Positions 18,961 to 28,826 of a stretch of DNA of 64,000 nt are shown in pieces (position 1 is the stretch's first letter; every line of letters starts with the position of its first letter). Position numbers and translations under genes: made by a program. The notes beneath the pieces are model-generated. The model had not been told where the DNA came from. It searched no databases and saw only the letters and a list, made by a program, of their open reading frames with translations. Source of the stretch: Bacteroidota bacterium (lineage in GTDB: Bacteria; Bacteroidota; Bacteroidia; Bacteroidales; Tenuifilaceae); the NCBI GenBank assembly GCA_029560875.1, contig JAKQKB010000173.1:124001-188000 (forward strand), given 5' to 3'.

Positions 18961-20037
18961 TTATCTGTATTCTCTAGGCATTACTTCGCCTTTAAGAACC
19001 ATAAGGCCATTCATTGCAAGTGCTTGCATTTCGTCCTCGCCAGGATATACTGCTACGGGAGCTATAAATCCTACCATCTCCTTAACATACTCCACAAGGT
19101 AAACATTGTGAGCAATACCTCCAGTAAGAATAATGGCGTCAACCTTTCCTTTAAGAGTACCTGCCATTGCAGCAATTGCTTTACCAACGTTATAAGACAT
19201 GGCATCCTGCAACAATTTTGCTTTAGCATCACCGCTTCGTGCTTTTAACTCTATCTCGTAAGCATCGTTGGTTCCAGCGTGAGCCACTAAACCACCTTTT
19301 CCGGTGAGCATCTTTTTTACCTCATCCAAAGTTACCTCTCCGCTAAAGCAAAGTTTTGCTAGCTGACCTGCAGGAATTGTTCCTGCACGCTCTGGTGAAA
19401 ATGGACCATCGCCATCGAGGGCATTGTTCACATCAACAACACGTCCCAGACGATGAGCGCCAACGGAAATACCGCCACCCAGGTGAGCTACGATGATATT
19501 CATCTCCTCGTACTTTCTATCGAGCGATTTTGCGTGTAAACGCGCAATCGCTTTCTGGTTAAGTGCATGGAAAATTGACACACGTTTGAACTTTGGATGA
19601 CCGGCAATACGAGCCACTTCATCCATCTCGTCTACCACAACAGGGTCTGCAATGTAGGCCTTAGCCGATGGCAACGATTTTGCAATATCATCGGCAATTA
19701 ATGCGCCCAAGTTGCTGGCATGTTCGCCCATAATGCTATTCCTAAGATCATTTTTCATCTGATCGTTCACCTCGTAAACACCAGACTCAATTGGCTTAAG
19801 CAAACCACCACGACCAACAATAGCGGAAATCTTGTTAACATCGATTCCAGCCTCTTTTAACTCTCTAAGGATAATTTCCTTACGAAAGCCAAACTGATCG
19901 GTAATAGTCTTAAACTGAGCAATCTCCTCAGCAGTGTGCTTAATGTTCTTAAGAAATACAGATTTGTTGTTTCGGTAAACAGCAATTTTGGTTGATGTAG
20001 AACCAGGGTTAATTGCCAGTACTTTGAACTCTTCCAT
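18961..20037 (-). CDS. buk: Butyrate kinase
   Basis: 358 residues, ASKHA superfamily. NPGSTSTKIAVY (phosphate 1) at the N-terminus, HLGGGISVGAH and the C-terminal ILTGGIAHN motif identify the butyrate kinase branch. It converts butyryl phosphate and ADP to butyrate and ATP; branched-chain acyl phosphates are accepted by some family members. Last gene of the ackA-ptb-buk run, 21 bases after ptb. The start at 20037 matches the family (MEEFKVLAINPG). Confidence 0.94.
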   Translation of the reverse strand: MEEFKVLAINPGSTSTKIAVYRNNKSVFLKNIKHTAEEIAQFKTITDQFGFRKEIILRELKEAGIDVNKISAIVGRGGLLKPIESGVYEVNDQMKNDLRNSIMGEHASNLGALIADDIAKSLPSAKAYIADPVVVDEMDEVARIAGHPKFKRVSIFHALNQKAIARLHAKSLDRKYEEMNIIVAHLGGGISVGAHRLGRVVDVNNALDGDGPFSPERAGTIPAGQLAKLCFSGEVTLDEVKKMLTGKGGLVAHAGTNDAYEIELKARSGDAKAKLLQDAMSYNVGKAIAAMAGTLKGKVDAIILTGGIAHNVYLVEYVKEMVGFIAPVAVYPGEDEMQALAMNGLMVLKGEVMPREYR

Positions 20038-20058
20038 TCTCTTTATTGTGGTTTAAGA

Positions 20059-20964
20059 TTATTTTGCAGCGTTAGCAGCTAATGCAATTGAATACATTTT
20101 TGATTTAACACTGTCGCCACGTGATGTTAATACACATGGAACTTTTGCACCCATAACCATTGCACCAAGTTCTCCGTTAGCAAGTTTTGTACAAGCCTTG
20201 AAGAATACGTTACCTGACTCAATATTTGGGAAAAGGATACAGTCAGCATCGCCAGCAACACCACCACCAACTTTTTTAATCTCGGCAGATTCTTTGTCAA
20301 TAGCAACATCCAATGCTAAAGGACCATCTACAAATGCGCCCTTAATTTGACCGCGATCGGCCATTTTTGAGATAATTGCAGCATCAACGCAAGCCTGCAT
20401 ACCAGCCGACATTTGCTCTGTTGCAGCATTCAGGGCAACTTTTGGTTTTTCAATACCCAAAGAGTGTGCAGTTTGAATTAGATAGTTGGTAATCGCAATT
20501 TTTTGATTCAAATCTGGTGCAGGAATAATAGCAACATCACCTACAATAAGAAGTTTTGGATAAGTTGGAACTTGAACAACTGTAACGTGAGTTAAAACTG
20601 CTTTGGGAGGAAGTAACCCTTTTTCCTTGTCCAAGATAGCACGCATATACTTGTCGGTGCTAACAAGACCCTTCATAAGTACATCGCCATCGCCATTATT
20701 GATAAGTTCAACCGCTTTACGGGCAGCTTTCATCTCATCGGCTTCCTGAACAATTTTAAACTTTTTAGGATCAATATTGTGCTCAGCACAAACTTTCTTC
20801 ATTGTAGCTTCATCGCAAACCAATGTGGCTTCAACAATACCCATATCAACAGCCATACTAACAGCCTCAATGGTATGTGCATCGTTTGCAAAAGCAGCAA
20901 CCAAACGTTTACGTGGTTTGCTACGAAGAATATCGAATAGTTGGTCTAATTTATCTACTTTCAT
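20059..20964 (-). CDS. ptb: Phosphate butyryltransferase
   Basis: 301 residues, PTA/PTB family. It transfers an acyl group from CoA to phosphate, giving butyryl phosphate for the next gene. The C-terminal block has VGDADCILFPNIESGN and VPCVLTSRGDS, characteristic of the family. Positioned between ackA and buk with gaps of 23 and 21 bases. The length and motifs fit phosphate butyryltransferase better than phosphate acetyltransferase, but some members accept acetyl-CoA, so it might supply both kinases. Confidence 0.92.
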   Translation of the reverse strand: MKVDKLDQLFDILRSKPRKRLVAAFANDAHTIEAVSMAVDMGIVEATLVCDEATMKKVCAEHNIDPKKFKIVQEADEMKAARKAVELINNGDGDVLMKGLVSTDKYMRAILDKEKGLLPPKAVLTHVTVVQVPTYPKLLIVGDVAIIPAPDLNQKIAITNYLIQTAHSLGIEKPKVALNAATEQMSAGMQACVDAAIISKMADRGQIKGAFVDGPLALDVAIDKESAEIKKVGGGVAGDADCILFPNIESGNVFFKACTKLANGELGAMVMGAKVPCVLTSRGDSVKSKMYSIALAANAAK

Positions 20965-20987
20965 TGTGTTGGTCTCCTATAGTTTAA

Positions 20988-22196
20988 TTACTTTTTTCCT
21001 TTTACAATATTTGCAGTATCGGTAGCTATTACTAACTCCTCGTTGGTGGTAATTGCCATAACCTTAACCTTGGAGTTTGGTTTGGTTAATAACTTATCTT
21101 TACCACGAACACCACGGTTAGCCTCTACATCAAAATCGATACCCATAAAATCAAGTGCACAAGACACTTTCTCGCGGAGTAGGAAATCGTTCTCGCCAAT
21201 ACCACCTGTGAAGATTACTAAATCAACACCATCCATGGCTGCAGCATAAGCTCCAACGTATTTTTTAACACGGTAGTAGTACATATTCAACGCTAACTGA
21301 GCGCGCTCGTTGCCTTCGGCAGCAGCATTCTCAAGATCGCGCATATCTGATGATAAACCAGAAATACCGCAAACACCACTTTTCTTGTTAATTACATCGT
21401 TAACCTGCTTAATGCTTAGGTTTTCCTTTTCAGCAATGTAAAGCAAGATGCCTGCATCGAGGTCGCCACTACGAGTTCCCATAATCAAACCTTCTACAGG
21501 AGTGAAACCCATGGAAGTATCAACCGATTTTCCGTTCTGAATTGCAGCAATTGATGCTCCATTACCTAGGTGGCAAGTGATAATTTTTTGAGTGTTAAAA
21601 TCAACACCAAGAATTTTACAAGCTTTTTGAGCTACAAACTTATGACTTGTACCGTGGAAACCATATCTGCGGATTTTGTAATTCTCATAGTACTCATATG
21701 GCAAAGCGTATAGGTAAGAGTGCTTTGGCATTGACTGGTGGAAAGAAGTATCGAAAACTGCAACCTGAGGAATACCTGGAAGCAACTTCTCCATAGAGGT
21801 AATACCTTTTAGGTTTGCAGGGTTGTGAAGTGGAGCAAGCTCAATGCACTTTTCAATTTCACTCTTAACATGGTCGGTAATTAAACTGCTTGTAGTAAAA
21901 AACTCACCACCATGAGCAACACGGTGTCCTACAGCCTTAATCTCATTCAAACTAGAAATTACACCGTGATTTTTGTCAACAAGAGCCTCCAAAATAAGAT
22001 TAATACCCACTGTATGGTCAGGAATATTGGTTACAATCTCGTACCTATCCTTTCCCTCGGGTTTATGGGTTAGAATTGCATCGGTAAAACCAACGCGTTC
22101 AACAAGCCCTTTTGCTAAAAGTTGGCTTTCGTCAGCCATGTTAATTAGCTGGTACTTTATTGATGAGCTTCCGCAGTTTAAAACAAGTACAACCAT
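20988..22196 (-). CDS. ackA: Acetate kinase
   Basis: 402 residues from the ATG at 22196 (MVVLVLNCGSSSIKYQL), the usual length. The longer reading from 22223 starts with TTG and adds nine polar residues that the family lacks. Motifs: NCGSSSIKYQL, GHRVAHGG, HGTSHKFV, HLGNGASI and the catalytic region MGTRSGDLD. It makes acetate and ATP from acetyl phosphate. A consensus promoter lies 52 bases upstream of the ATG. First gene of an acid-producing kinase operon. Confidence 0.96.
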   Translation of the reverse strand: MVVLVLNCGSSSIKYQLINMADESQLLAKGLVERVGFTDAILTHKPEGKDRYEIVTNIPDHTVGINLILEALVDKNHGVISSLNEIKAVGHRVAHGGEFFTTSSLITDHVKSEIEKCIELAPLHNPANLKGITSMEKLLPGIPQVAVFDTSFHQSMPKHSYLYALPYEYYENYKIRRYGFHGTSHKFVAQKACKILGVDFNTQKIITCHLGNGASIAAIQNGKSVDTSMGFTPVEGLIMGTRSGDLDAGILLYIAEKENLSIKQVNDVINKKSGVCGISGLSSDMRDLENAAAEGNERAQLALNMYYYRVKKYVGAYAAAMDGVDLVIFTGGIGENDFLLREKVSCALDFMGIDFDVEANRGVRGKDKLLTKPNSKVKVMAITTNEELVIATDTANIVKGKK

Positions 22197-22247
22197 TTGA
22201 TTAGTATTTTGATTATCAGACAATTAATTTAGTTTTAAGAAACTATG

Positions 22248-22279
22248 CAAAATTAACAATAAAAGTACTGTATTACAAA
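22248..22279 (-). promoter_or_regulatory. Consensus Bacteroidetes promoter of ackA-ptb-buk
   Basis: On the minus strand TTTG (22279-22276), a 20-base spacer, then TAATTTTG (22255-22248). Both elements match the consensus exactly. Transcription should begin near 22241, leaving a leader of about 45 bases. Confidence 0.75.
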
Positions 22280-22531
22280 GCTAAAGAATGCTTATAGAAC
22301 ATATAAAATGTTGATTTAAAACGAAACCTTTCAAAAGTTACTCACAATTATTTGATTATACAACTTTTAACAAATAAAATGTTCTTCAACAGATTAATTT
22401 ACAGAGAGGTTAAAGTAACTATTAAGAAGTTTTTAAATTAGACTAAAAAATATTTGTTTTCTATTGACTTTCCGAACCAATTATTTTAATATGCCTAAAA
22501 TTTGATTTAAATAACTTCAACTCAACAAACA
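22280..22531. other. AT-rich spacer between divergent genes
   Basis: Together with the ackA leader this makes a gap of 335 bases. Very AT-rich. Apart from the ackA promoter I see only a loose plus-strand TAAAATTTG near 22494 that might serve the caspase-like gene (one base too long in the spacer of the -7 element). Confidence 0.4.
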
Positions 22532-24808
22532 ATGAAAACCGTTTTTAAAATACTTCAAGTTACTTTATTACTTGCTATTCAAAATTTAAACACAATAGCG
22601 CAAGAGAACAAGGCGTATAATTTTTACGGCTATCTCCAATCCGAAAAAACCTTATTTTTTTCGGATGATTTTAACGACGATGGAAACGGATGGAAAAATG
22701 CTACCACTCAAAACGGCGAAACATTCATACAAAATGGATATTTAATTTTCCAATCGACTGTAGAAGATGGCGCTGCTGGTTGTGTTCGCTCTCTACTCCA
22801 TATAGACCAACGCAAAGATTTTGAGTTTGAAACAAGAATGAAATGGATCGATGGCGATGACAATAAATCCTTTTATTTTGTTTTTGGCAAAAAACCAAGC
22901 GAATGGAGTCGCTTTAACTTTGGATTAAGCGGCAATGGTTACTATTTAATCGATAAAAGTTTTCAGAATGAATACACTACCATTGTTGATTGGACAAAAT
23001 CTAGTTTTGTAAACATTAAAGATTATAACACTGTAACTATAAGAAAAGTAGCCAGTACTATTTATTACTTTGTTAACGGGAACTTGGTTCACTCCCAACC
23101 ATTTGAATCGTTCTATGGCGATGAGATTGGTTATCAAATATCGGCAAAAGTTAATATCTCAATAGATTACATCAAGGTTTACTATTTGGGTAATAGTATA
23201 AACAGCAAAGCTGATTACAGCTTTTACAATTTGGCACAAAAAAACACTTTCTTCCTCGATGATTTCAATAGCGACAACAATAATTGGGCAAACGCAGTAT
23301 CTACCAATGGTTATGCCTATGTTTCAAAGGGCTACCTTAACTTCAAGTCAACCAGCCCCGACGGAGCGGCTGGATGCACAAATACCATATCGGGCTTTGA
23401 TTCAAATAAAGATTTTGAGATTGAGTCATCGATGAAGTTCCTAAACGGAAATGAGAATAAACAAATTTCATTGGTATTCGGAAAAGACCCTAGCGTTTGG
23501 AGCCGCTACAATTTTGGTTTCAGTGGCAATGGCTACTATACTATTGATAAAAGTTATAACAATGAAAATTCGGATATAGTTAACTGGACTTTCTCAAAAC
23601 TGATAAGAATTGGCGATTTTAACAAGTATACTGTTCGAAAAATCAGCAACACCCTCTACTTCTATGTAAATGAAACGCTAGTTTACTCCATGCCATTTGC
23701 CCCATTCTACGGTAATGCATTTGGCTATCAAACCCCTCAGGGCACAGAAATAGCAGTTGATTACCTTAAAATATCTTACTTAAGCAAACCACATCAAACA
23801 CAACTAGATATAACTGCACCAGAAATCACAATGACTGAGCCTTACATAAAAAAAGAACAGAAAATAACCGAAACAAATAAGCAAATAATTGTAAAAGGCA
23901 GAGTTGCTGATGCTAGTGGGATATACGAAGTTGTAATAAACGGGAACGAGGCTGCTTTAGACCAAAGCGGTAACTTTCAGCAGGTTGTTAAACTTGCAGT
24001 TGGCGATAATACCATATCGGTTAGAGCAACCGACACAAAAGACAACTCATCATTCTACACTTTTTATGTTAACCGCGAAGTTACCAATGCAACTCAACTT
24101 CAACCGCAAGAAATTAAGCCTATGTTCGACCCAAACGAAAAGCGTATTGCTTTGGTTATTGGAAATTCCACATACGAAGGAGGACAATTTTTGAAAAATC
24201 CCGAAAACGATGCAAACCTAATGATACAAGCTTTAAAAAATCTAGGTTTCGAAGTAATTAGCCGAACAAACGCCGATAAAAAAAATATGGAAAGGGCTAT
24301 AAGGGAGTTTAGTGAGAAATTACCCAACTACAACGTTGCATTATTTTATTATGCCGGGCATGGTGTTCAGGTTGATGGAATGAACTACCTTATTCCAACT
24401 GATGCTGAGTTAAACAAAAAGGAGGATTGTAAGTGGGAGGCTATATCGGTTAACTTTGTTGTAGAAGAGTTCGAAAAATATCCCAACAACACGAATATAG
24501 TTATTCTTGATGCATGCCGTAACGACCCATTTAAATCATGGTCAAGAGGCGGAGAAAGAGGTTTTAAAGCTATTCTTCCAACCAGCGGAACAATAATAGC
24601 ATTTGCAACCTCCGAGGGTGCAACTGCTTCGGACGGAGATGGTGTTAATGGTCTTTTCACGCAGGAATTGGTAAAGCAACTTCAAATACAGCAACCCATT
24701 GAGAGTGTTTTCAAGAAAACTAGGGTTGAAGTTGAAAAACTGAGTAAAGGAACACAAAGTCCTCAGGAATGGTCAAAACTCAAAGGCGATTTTTGGTTTA
24801 AAAAATAA
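22532..24808 (+). CDS. Secreted caspase-like (C14) protein with duplicated lectin-like domains
   Basis: 758 residues with a signal peptide (cleavage near NTIA-Q). Two copies of a domain of about 190 residues follow (about 36-230 and 238-430); both contain FxDDFNxDxNxW, DGAAGC, WSRxNFGxSGNGYYxIDKS and end in a strand pair with IDYxKxxYL, a concanavalin/LamG-like beta sandwich. Residues of about 440-530 form an Ig-like/E-set domain. The C-terminal caspase-like domain (about 535-758) has the catalytic His610 in YYAGHGVQ and Cys662 in ILDACRNDPF. The family are Asp/Arg/Lys-specific cysteine proteases of the metacaspase/paracaspase type. Its target and role are unknown; the domains before it suggest binding to a glycan or surface. 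Confidence 0.9.
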   Translation: MKTVFKILQVTLLLAIQNLNTIAQENKAYNFYGYLQSEKTLFFSDDFNDDGNGWKNATTQNGETFIQNGYLIFQSTVEDGAAGCVRSLLHIDQRKDFEFETRMKWIDGDDNKSFYFVFGKKPSEWSRFNFGLSGNGYYLIDKSFQNEYTTIVDWTKSSFVNIKDYNTVTIRKVASTIYYFVNGNLVHSQPFESFYGDEIGYQISAKVNISIDYIKVYYLGNSINSKADYSFYNLAQKNTFFLDDFNSDNNNWANAVSTNGYAYVSKGYLNFKSTSPDGAAGCTNTISGFDSNKDFEIESSMKFLNGNENKQISLVFGKDPSVWSRYNFGFSGNGYYTIDKSYNNENSDIVNWTFSKLIRIGDFNKYTVRKISNTLYFYVNETLVYSMPFAPFYGNAFGYQTPQGTEIAVDYLKISYLSKPHQTQLDITAPEITMTEPYIKKEQKITETNKQIIVKGRVADASGIYEVVINGNEAALDQSGNFQQVVKLAVGDNTISVRATDTKDNSSFYTFYVNREVTNATQLQPQEIKPMFDPNEKRIALVIGNSTYEGGQFLKNPENDANLMIQALKNLGFEVISRTNADKKNMERAIREFSEKLPNYNVALFYYAGHGVQVDGMNYLIPTDAELNKKEDCKWEAISVNFVVEEFEKYPNNTNIVILDACRNDPFKSWSRGGERGFKAILPTSGTIIAFATSEGATASDGDGVNGLFTQELVKQLQIQQPIESVFKKTRVEVEKLSKGTQSPQEWSKLKGDFWFKK

Positions 24809-24812
24809 TTAT

Positions 24813-25643
24813 CTAGAGCCTAACGCCAACTATGCAAACATCATCGCTTTGCTTGTTTTTACCTTTCCACCGAAAAAACTCCTTCTCTAACTCTGTTTTT
24901 TGGACTGTTAAAGGTAGGTGCGATAAAGAACGAATATAACGTTGTAAGCAAACTCCCCGATACTTCGTATCGGTAAGTTCGCTTACTTGATCCTGAAAAC
25001 CATCTGAACCTAGGTATAGCATATCGTTATCGTTATAGCAAAATGAAACCGATTCGAAACTACTCGGCCTATCTACCTGCCAGGAACCAACAGGGTTAAA
25101 AACACCCTTAAACACTTTAAAGTAATCGTTGCCCGAAAGGTATATTTTATGATGTGCTCCTGAAAAATGAATTTGCTTTTTTCGTCTATCAATACAGCAA
25201 AGCGAAATATCGACCCAATCATTATTAAAAACCTGATTTTGTTCTACAGAGGTAAAACTCTCAGCAAAGCGCTTATCAATCTCTTTCAATATTTTACAGG
25301 TTCGCTTTATTCGTTTATTCAGAATTGCGTAATCGAGCAAATTATAAACCAACACCGAAAGTAAAGCAGCAGGCACGCCGTGCCCCATACAATCACCCAC
25401 TGCAATGTATACTAAATCGTCAACTTCAGCAAGCCAATAAAAATCGCCCGATACAATTTCCTTGGGCATATAAAGCACGAACGATTCTTTGAAAATTCGA
25501 TCAAAATGGCGTTGTTTAGGAAAAATTCCTTGTTGTAAAAAAGCGGCATACTTTAGGCTGCTGTAAAGCTGATTATCGGAGTTAAAATAATCGTTCAAAT
25601 TTAATGGCAATGTGGTTAGTTCGGCTATTGTATCGGTTGTCAT
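24813..25643 (-). CDS. SpoIIE-type (PP2C-like) serine phosphatase
   Basis: 276 residues from the ATG at 25643. A single SpoIIE phosphatase domain: PKEIVSGDFYW (metal-binding Asp), VGDCMGHGVPAALLS (second metal motif) and LYLGSDGFQDQ near the C-terminus. No sensor, receiver or HAMP domain is attached, unlike many family members. It dephosphorylates Ser/Thr in partner-switching systems, but no anti-sigma or STAS antagonist gene is next to it. It converges with the caspase-like gene, with only 4 bases between stops. An upstream in-frame start at 25679 would add 12 hydrophobic residues. Confidence 0.88.
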   Translation of the reverse strand: MTTDTIAELTTLPLNLNDYFNSDNQLYSSLKYAAFLQQGIFPKQRHFDRIFKESFVLYMPKEIVSGDFYWLAEVDDLVYIAVGDCMGHGVPAALLSVLVYNLLDYAILNKRIKRTCKILKEIDKRFAESFTSVEQNQVFNNDWVDISLCCIDRRKKQIHFSGAHHKIYLSGNDYFKVFKGVFNPVGSWQVDRPSSFESVSFCYNDNDMLYLGSDGFQDQVSELTDTKYRGVCLQRYIRSLSHLPLTVQKTELEKEFFRWKGKNKQSDDVCIVGVRL

Positions 25644-25766
25644 ACTAAATAATGTTGTACCTGCAAATAAACAAACCAAATAAGAATTGAACCTTTAGCG
25701 AATGTGAAATAAATATTAACAAGTGTTTTTTTTTACGACAACATTCAATCATCAAAATAAATAATT

Positions 25767-25774
25767 TAGGTTTG
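25767..25774 (+). promoter_or_regulatory. Promoter -7 element of the FAD/Fe-S dehydrogenase gene
   Basis: TAGGTTTG matches TAnnTTTG exactly; no clear -33 TTG at the proper distance. It predicts a start site near 25781, which makes the ATG at 25798 more likely than that at 25783. Confidence 0.45.
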
Positions 25775-25782
25775 TACTATAA

Positions 25783-28725
25783 ATGTTTAGCACAATGACT
25801 AACAATAATAAACTCCGATTTGATAATTTAAAGCATTTGATGGAAGGTGATTTGAAGTACGATACCTCCACCCTACTTCAATACGCTACCGATGCATCGG
25901 CATACCGTGAAGTACCTTTAGCGGTAGCACTTCCCAAAACAAAAAACGATATTATAACTCTCATCAATTTTGCAAAAGACAACAATCTATCGCTTATTCC
26001 TCGTGCAGCAGGAACATCGCTTGCAGGACAAGTTGTTGGTAATGGAATAGTTTTAGATATATCAAAATACTGGGGAAAAATCATTGAGATAAACACAGAA
26101 AATCATTGGGTTAAAGTTGAACCTGGAGTAATTCTCGATGAGTTAAATATGGCTCTTAAGCCCTACGGGCTTTTCTTTGGACCTGAAACATCAACATCGA
26201 ACCGATGCATGATGGCCGGAATGGTTGGCAACAACAGCTGTGGCTCCCACTCCTTGATATACGGTAGCACTCGCGACCACCTTATATCACTAAAAATGAT
26301 TCTTGATGATGGAATTGAGTATGAATTTGGGGATGTAACAAAAGACGAATTTGAAACTAAATGTGAACTCAACTCAAAAGAGGGTGATGTTTATAGATTT
26401 TTTAAGGATATTCTTAGTAACGAGAATAATAGGACTGTAATTATTGAGAATTCACCTAATCCATCAATAAAAAGAAGAAACACAGGTTATGCATTAGACC
26501 TACTGGTAACAGATTCTTTTTTTGGAAGCGATAATCAAACATTCAACCTAAGTAAATTAATTGCAGGTAGCGAGGGAACTTTAGGCATTATCACAGAAAT
26601 AAAGTTGAACTGTGTTCAACTCCCACCAAAGGAAAAGGCTGTAGTTGCAGTTCACCTTAAAGAGCGAAACCAAGCATTTAAAGCAAACCTTATTGCCTTA
26701 AAATACAATCCATCCGCTGTTGAGATGATGGACAATGTTATTCTCGATTGTACAAAAGGAAACATTGAGCAACAAAAGAATAGATTCTTTGTGCAGGGCG
26801 ACCCTGGTGCAATTTTAATAGTGGAGTTCTACAGGGAAACAAAAGAAGAGATTGAAATTGCTGCAAAAGCAATGGAGACTGAGCTTATGGCAACCATTAT
26901 GGGCTACCATTTTCCAATTATTTGGGGTTCAGAAACAGGTAAAGTATGGGCTTTGCGAAAAGCTGGACTTGGCGTTCTCTCCAATGTTGAAGGTGATGCA
27001 AAACCTGTATCGTTAGTTGAAGATACCGCTGTTGCTGTAGATAAACTTCCTGAATATATGGAGGAGTTTGCACAAATAATGGCAAAGTACAACCTCGATT
27101 GTGTTTACCACGCCCATATTGGAACGGGCGAACTCCATTTGAGACCTGTTCTAAATTTAAAAGACCCCAAGGACGTTGACCTATTCCGCAAAATTGGCCT
27201 AGAAGTAGCACATCTTGTAAAAAAGTACAGGGGCTCCTTGAGCGGTGAGCATGGAGACGGACGTTTGCGTGGCGAATTTATTCCAATAATGGTTGGCGAC
27301 AAGGTCTATAGCCTAATGAAAGAAGTAAAGCAAACATTCGATCCGAAAAACATTTTCAACCCGGGCAAGATTGTTGACACACCTACAATGAATACCAACT
27401 TAAGGTATACACCCGGTCAACAACCCCGTGAAATTGATACTATTTTCGATTTTAGCTCTGTAATGGGCATTCTGCGTGCCGCAGAAAAATGCAATGGTTC
27501 TGGCGATTGTCGCAAAACGCACCTTTCTGGTGGAACTCTTTGTCCAAGTTACATGGCAACCCTTAATGAAAGCAATACAACCCGAGCTAGAGCCAACCTG
27601 ATACGCGAATATCTTACAAATAGTTCAAAACAAAATCCATTCGATCATAAAGAACTCTACGAAATACTCGACCTCTGCTTATCGTGTAAAGGATGCAAGA
27701 ACGAATGCCCATCAAGCGTTGATATGGCTAAACTGAAGGCCGAATTTTTACAGCATTGGTACGATTCCAATGGAATTCCTCTACGCAGTAGAATGATAGC
27801 ATATATCACGCACATTAACCGTTTGGGAAGTATCACTCCTCACGTAACCAACTTTGTGCTGTCAAACAAAATCACATCAAGAATACTTATGAAAAGTTTG
27901 GGTTTTGAGCCCAAGCGCACATTGCCGCTACTAAGCAAAACCACGATTAAAAACTGGCATAAGAGAAATAAAACTAGCCAGCAATTCCCCAACGGATTAG
28001 TATATCTTCTCCCCGATGAGTTTACAAACTATAACGATTCTCACATTGGAATAAATGCAATTGAACTACTGAACTCATTGGGCTACGAGGTTATTTTAGC
28101 CGATGTTTTTGAGAGCGGACGGACATACATCTCAAAAGGCTTAATCAGAACTGCGAAAAGAATTGCTAACAGGAACATCGAAAAACTAAAAGATTTTATA
28201 AGTGATGAAACTCCACTAATTGGAATTGAGCCATCGGCAATACTTAGCTTTAGGGATGAATACCCCGATTTGGCTTTGTCACATAATAAGCAAACAGCCA
28301 TTAAGTTAGCAAAAAACGCATTGCTATTCGAGGAATTCTTTATGCGTGAGGTTGAAAAGGGTAAAATCAAAAAAGAACAATTCAAGGAGCAAAACATCAG
28401 TATAAAACTACACGGACACTGCCAACAAAAGGCTGTGGCATCAACTATACCAACCAAGGCAATGTTATCGTTTCCAAATGGACATAGTGTAACCGAAATC
28501 CCTAGCGGATGCTGCGGAATGGCTGGTGCTTTTGGCTACGAGAAGGAACACTACGAGCTCTCCATAAAGGTTGGAGAACTAGTTCTCTTTCCCGAAGTAA
28601 GGAAAACACCCGAAAATTTTATTATTGTTGCCCCAGGAACAAGTTGTCGCCATCAAATAGCCGATGGAACAGGAAGAAAAGCCTACCACCCTATAGAAAT
28701 TATGGCAAATAGTTACAAATCTTAA
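25783..28725 (+). CDS. FAD-linked oxidase fused to Fe-S reductase (GlcD-GlpC type)
   Basis: 980 residues (975 if translation begins at 25798). Order: PCMH FAD-binding domain (PRAAGTSLAGQVVGNGIVLD), FAD-linked oxidase C-terminal domain (about 300-550, with HAHIGTGELHLRP and SGEHGDGRLRGEF), two 4Fe-4S clusters at about 590-660 (CNGSGDCRKTHLSGGTLCP, CLSCKGCKNECPSSVDM) and a C-terminal CCG domain (HGHCQQKA, SGCCGMAGAFGYE). Members oxidise a 2-hydroxy acid such as D-lactate, D-2-hydroxyglutarate or glycolate and pass electrons to quinone. No transporter or lactate racemase sits beside it, so the substrate cannot be fixed. No signal peptide; peripheral membrane association is expected. Confidence 0.92.
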   Translation: MFSTMTNNNKLRFDNLKHLMEGDLKYDTSTLLQYATDASAYREVPLAVALPKTKNDIITLINFAKDNNLSLIPRAAGTSLAGQVVGNGIVLDISKYWGKIIEINTENHWVKVEPGVILDELNMALKPYGLFFGPETSTSNRCMMAGMVGNNSCGSHSLIYGSTRDHLISLKMILDDGIEYEFGDVTKDEFETKCELNSKEGDVYRFFKDILSNENNRTVIIENSPNPSIKRRNTGYALDLLVTDSFFGSDNQTFNLSKLIAGSEGTLGIITEIKLNCVQLPPKEKAVVAVHLKERNQAFKANLIALKYNPSAVEMMDNVILDCTKGNIEQQKNRFFVQGDPGAILIVEFYRETKEEIEIAAKAMETELMATIMGYHFPIIWGSETGKVWALRKAGLGVLSNVEGDAKPVSLVEDTAVAVDKLPEYMEEFAQIMAKYNLDCVYHAHIGTGELHLRPVLNLKDPKDVDLFRKIGLEVAHLVKKYRGSLSGEHGDGRLRGEFIPIMVGDKVYSLMKEVKQTFDPKNIFNPGKIVDTPTMNTNLRYTPGQQPREIDTIFDFSSVMGILRAAEKCNGSGDCRKTHLSGGTLCPSYMATLNESNTTRARANLIREYLTNSSKQNPFDHKELYEILDLCLSCKGCKNECPSSVDMAKLKAEFLQHWYDSNGIPLRSRMIAYITHINRLGSITPHVTNFVLSNKITSRILMKSLGFEPKRTLPLLSKTTIKNWHKRNKTSQQFPNGLVYLLPDEFTNYNDSHIGINAIELLNSLGYEVILADVFESGRTYISKGLIRTAKRIANRNIEKLKDFISDETPLIGIEPSAILSFRDEYPDLALSHNKQTAIKLAKNALLFEEFFMREVEKGKIKKEQFKEQNISIKLHGHCQQKAVASTIPTKAMLSFPNGHSVTEIPSGCCGMAGAFGYEKEHYELSIKVGELVLFPEVRKTPENFIIVAPGTSCRHQIADGTGRKAYHPIEIMANSYKS

Positions 28726-28826
28726 GTAATGAATAAATTTTTGCCAAAACCCTAATATAATTGACAAAAAAATGTAAATTGCTTTGATTTTCTACTAACC
28801 ATTTGTTAAACTTAAACACTAACCAA

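Noticed and set aside
20059-20964. Phosphate acetyltransferase (pta/eutD) call
   Set aside because: Length, C-terminal motifs and the adjoining buk gene fit phosphate butyryltransferase better; dual activity remains possible and is reported as inference.
22532-25643. Caspase plus SpoIIE phosphatase as a joint defence system
   Set aside because: The genes are convergent, the caspase is secreted, and no sensor, nuclease or pore-forming partner is adjacent; closeness alone is not evidence.
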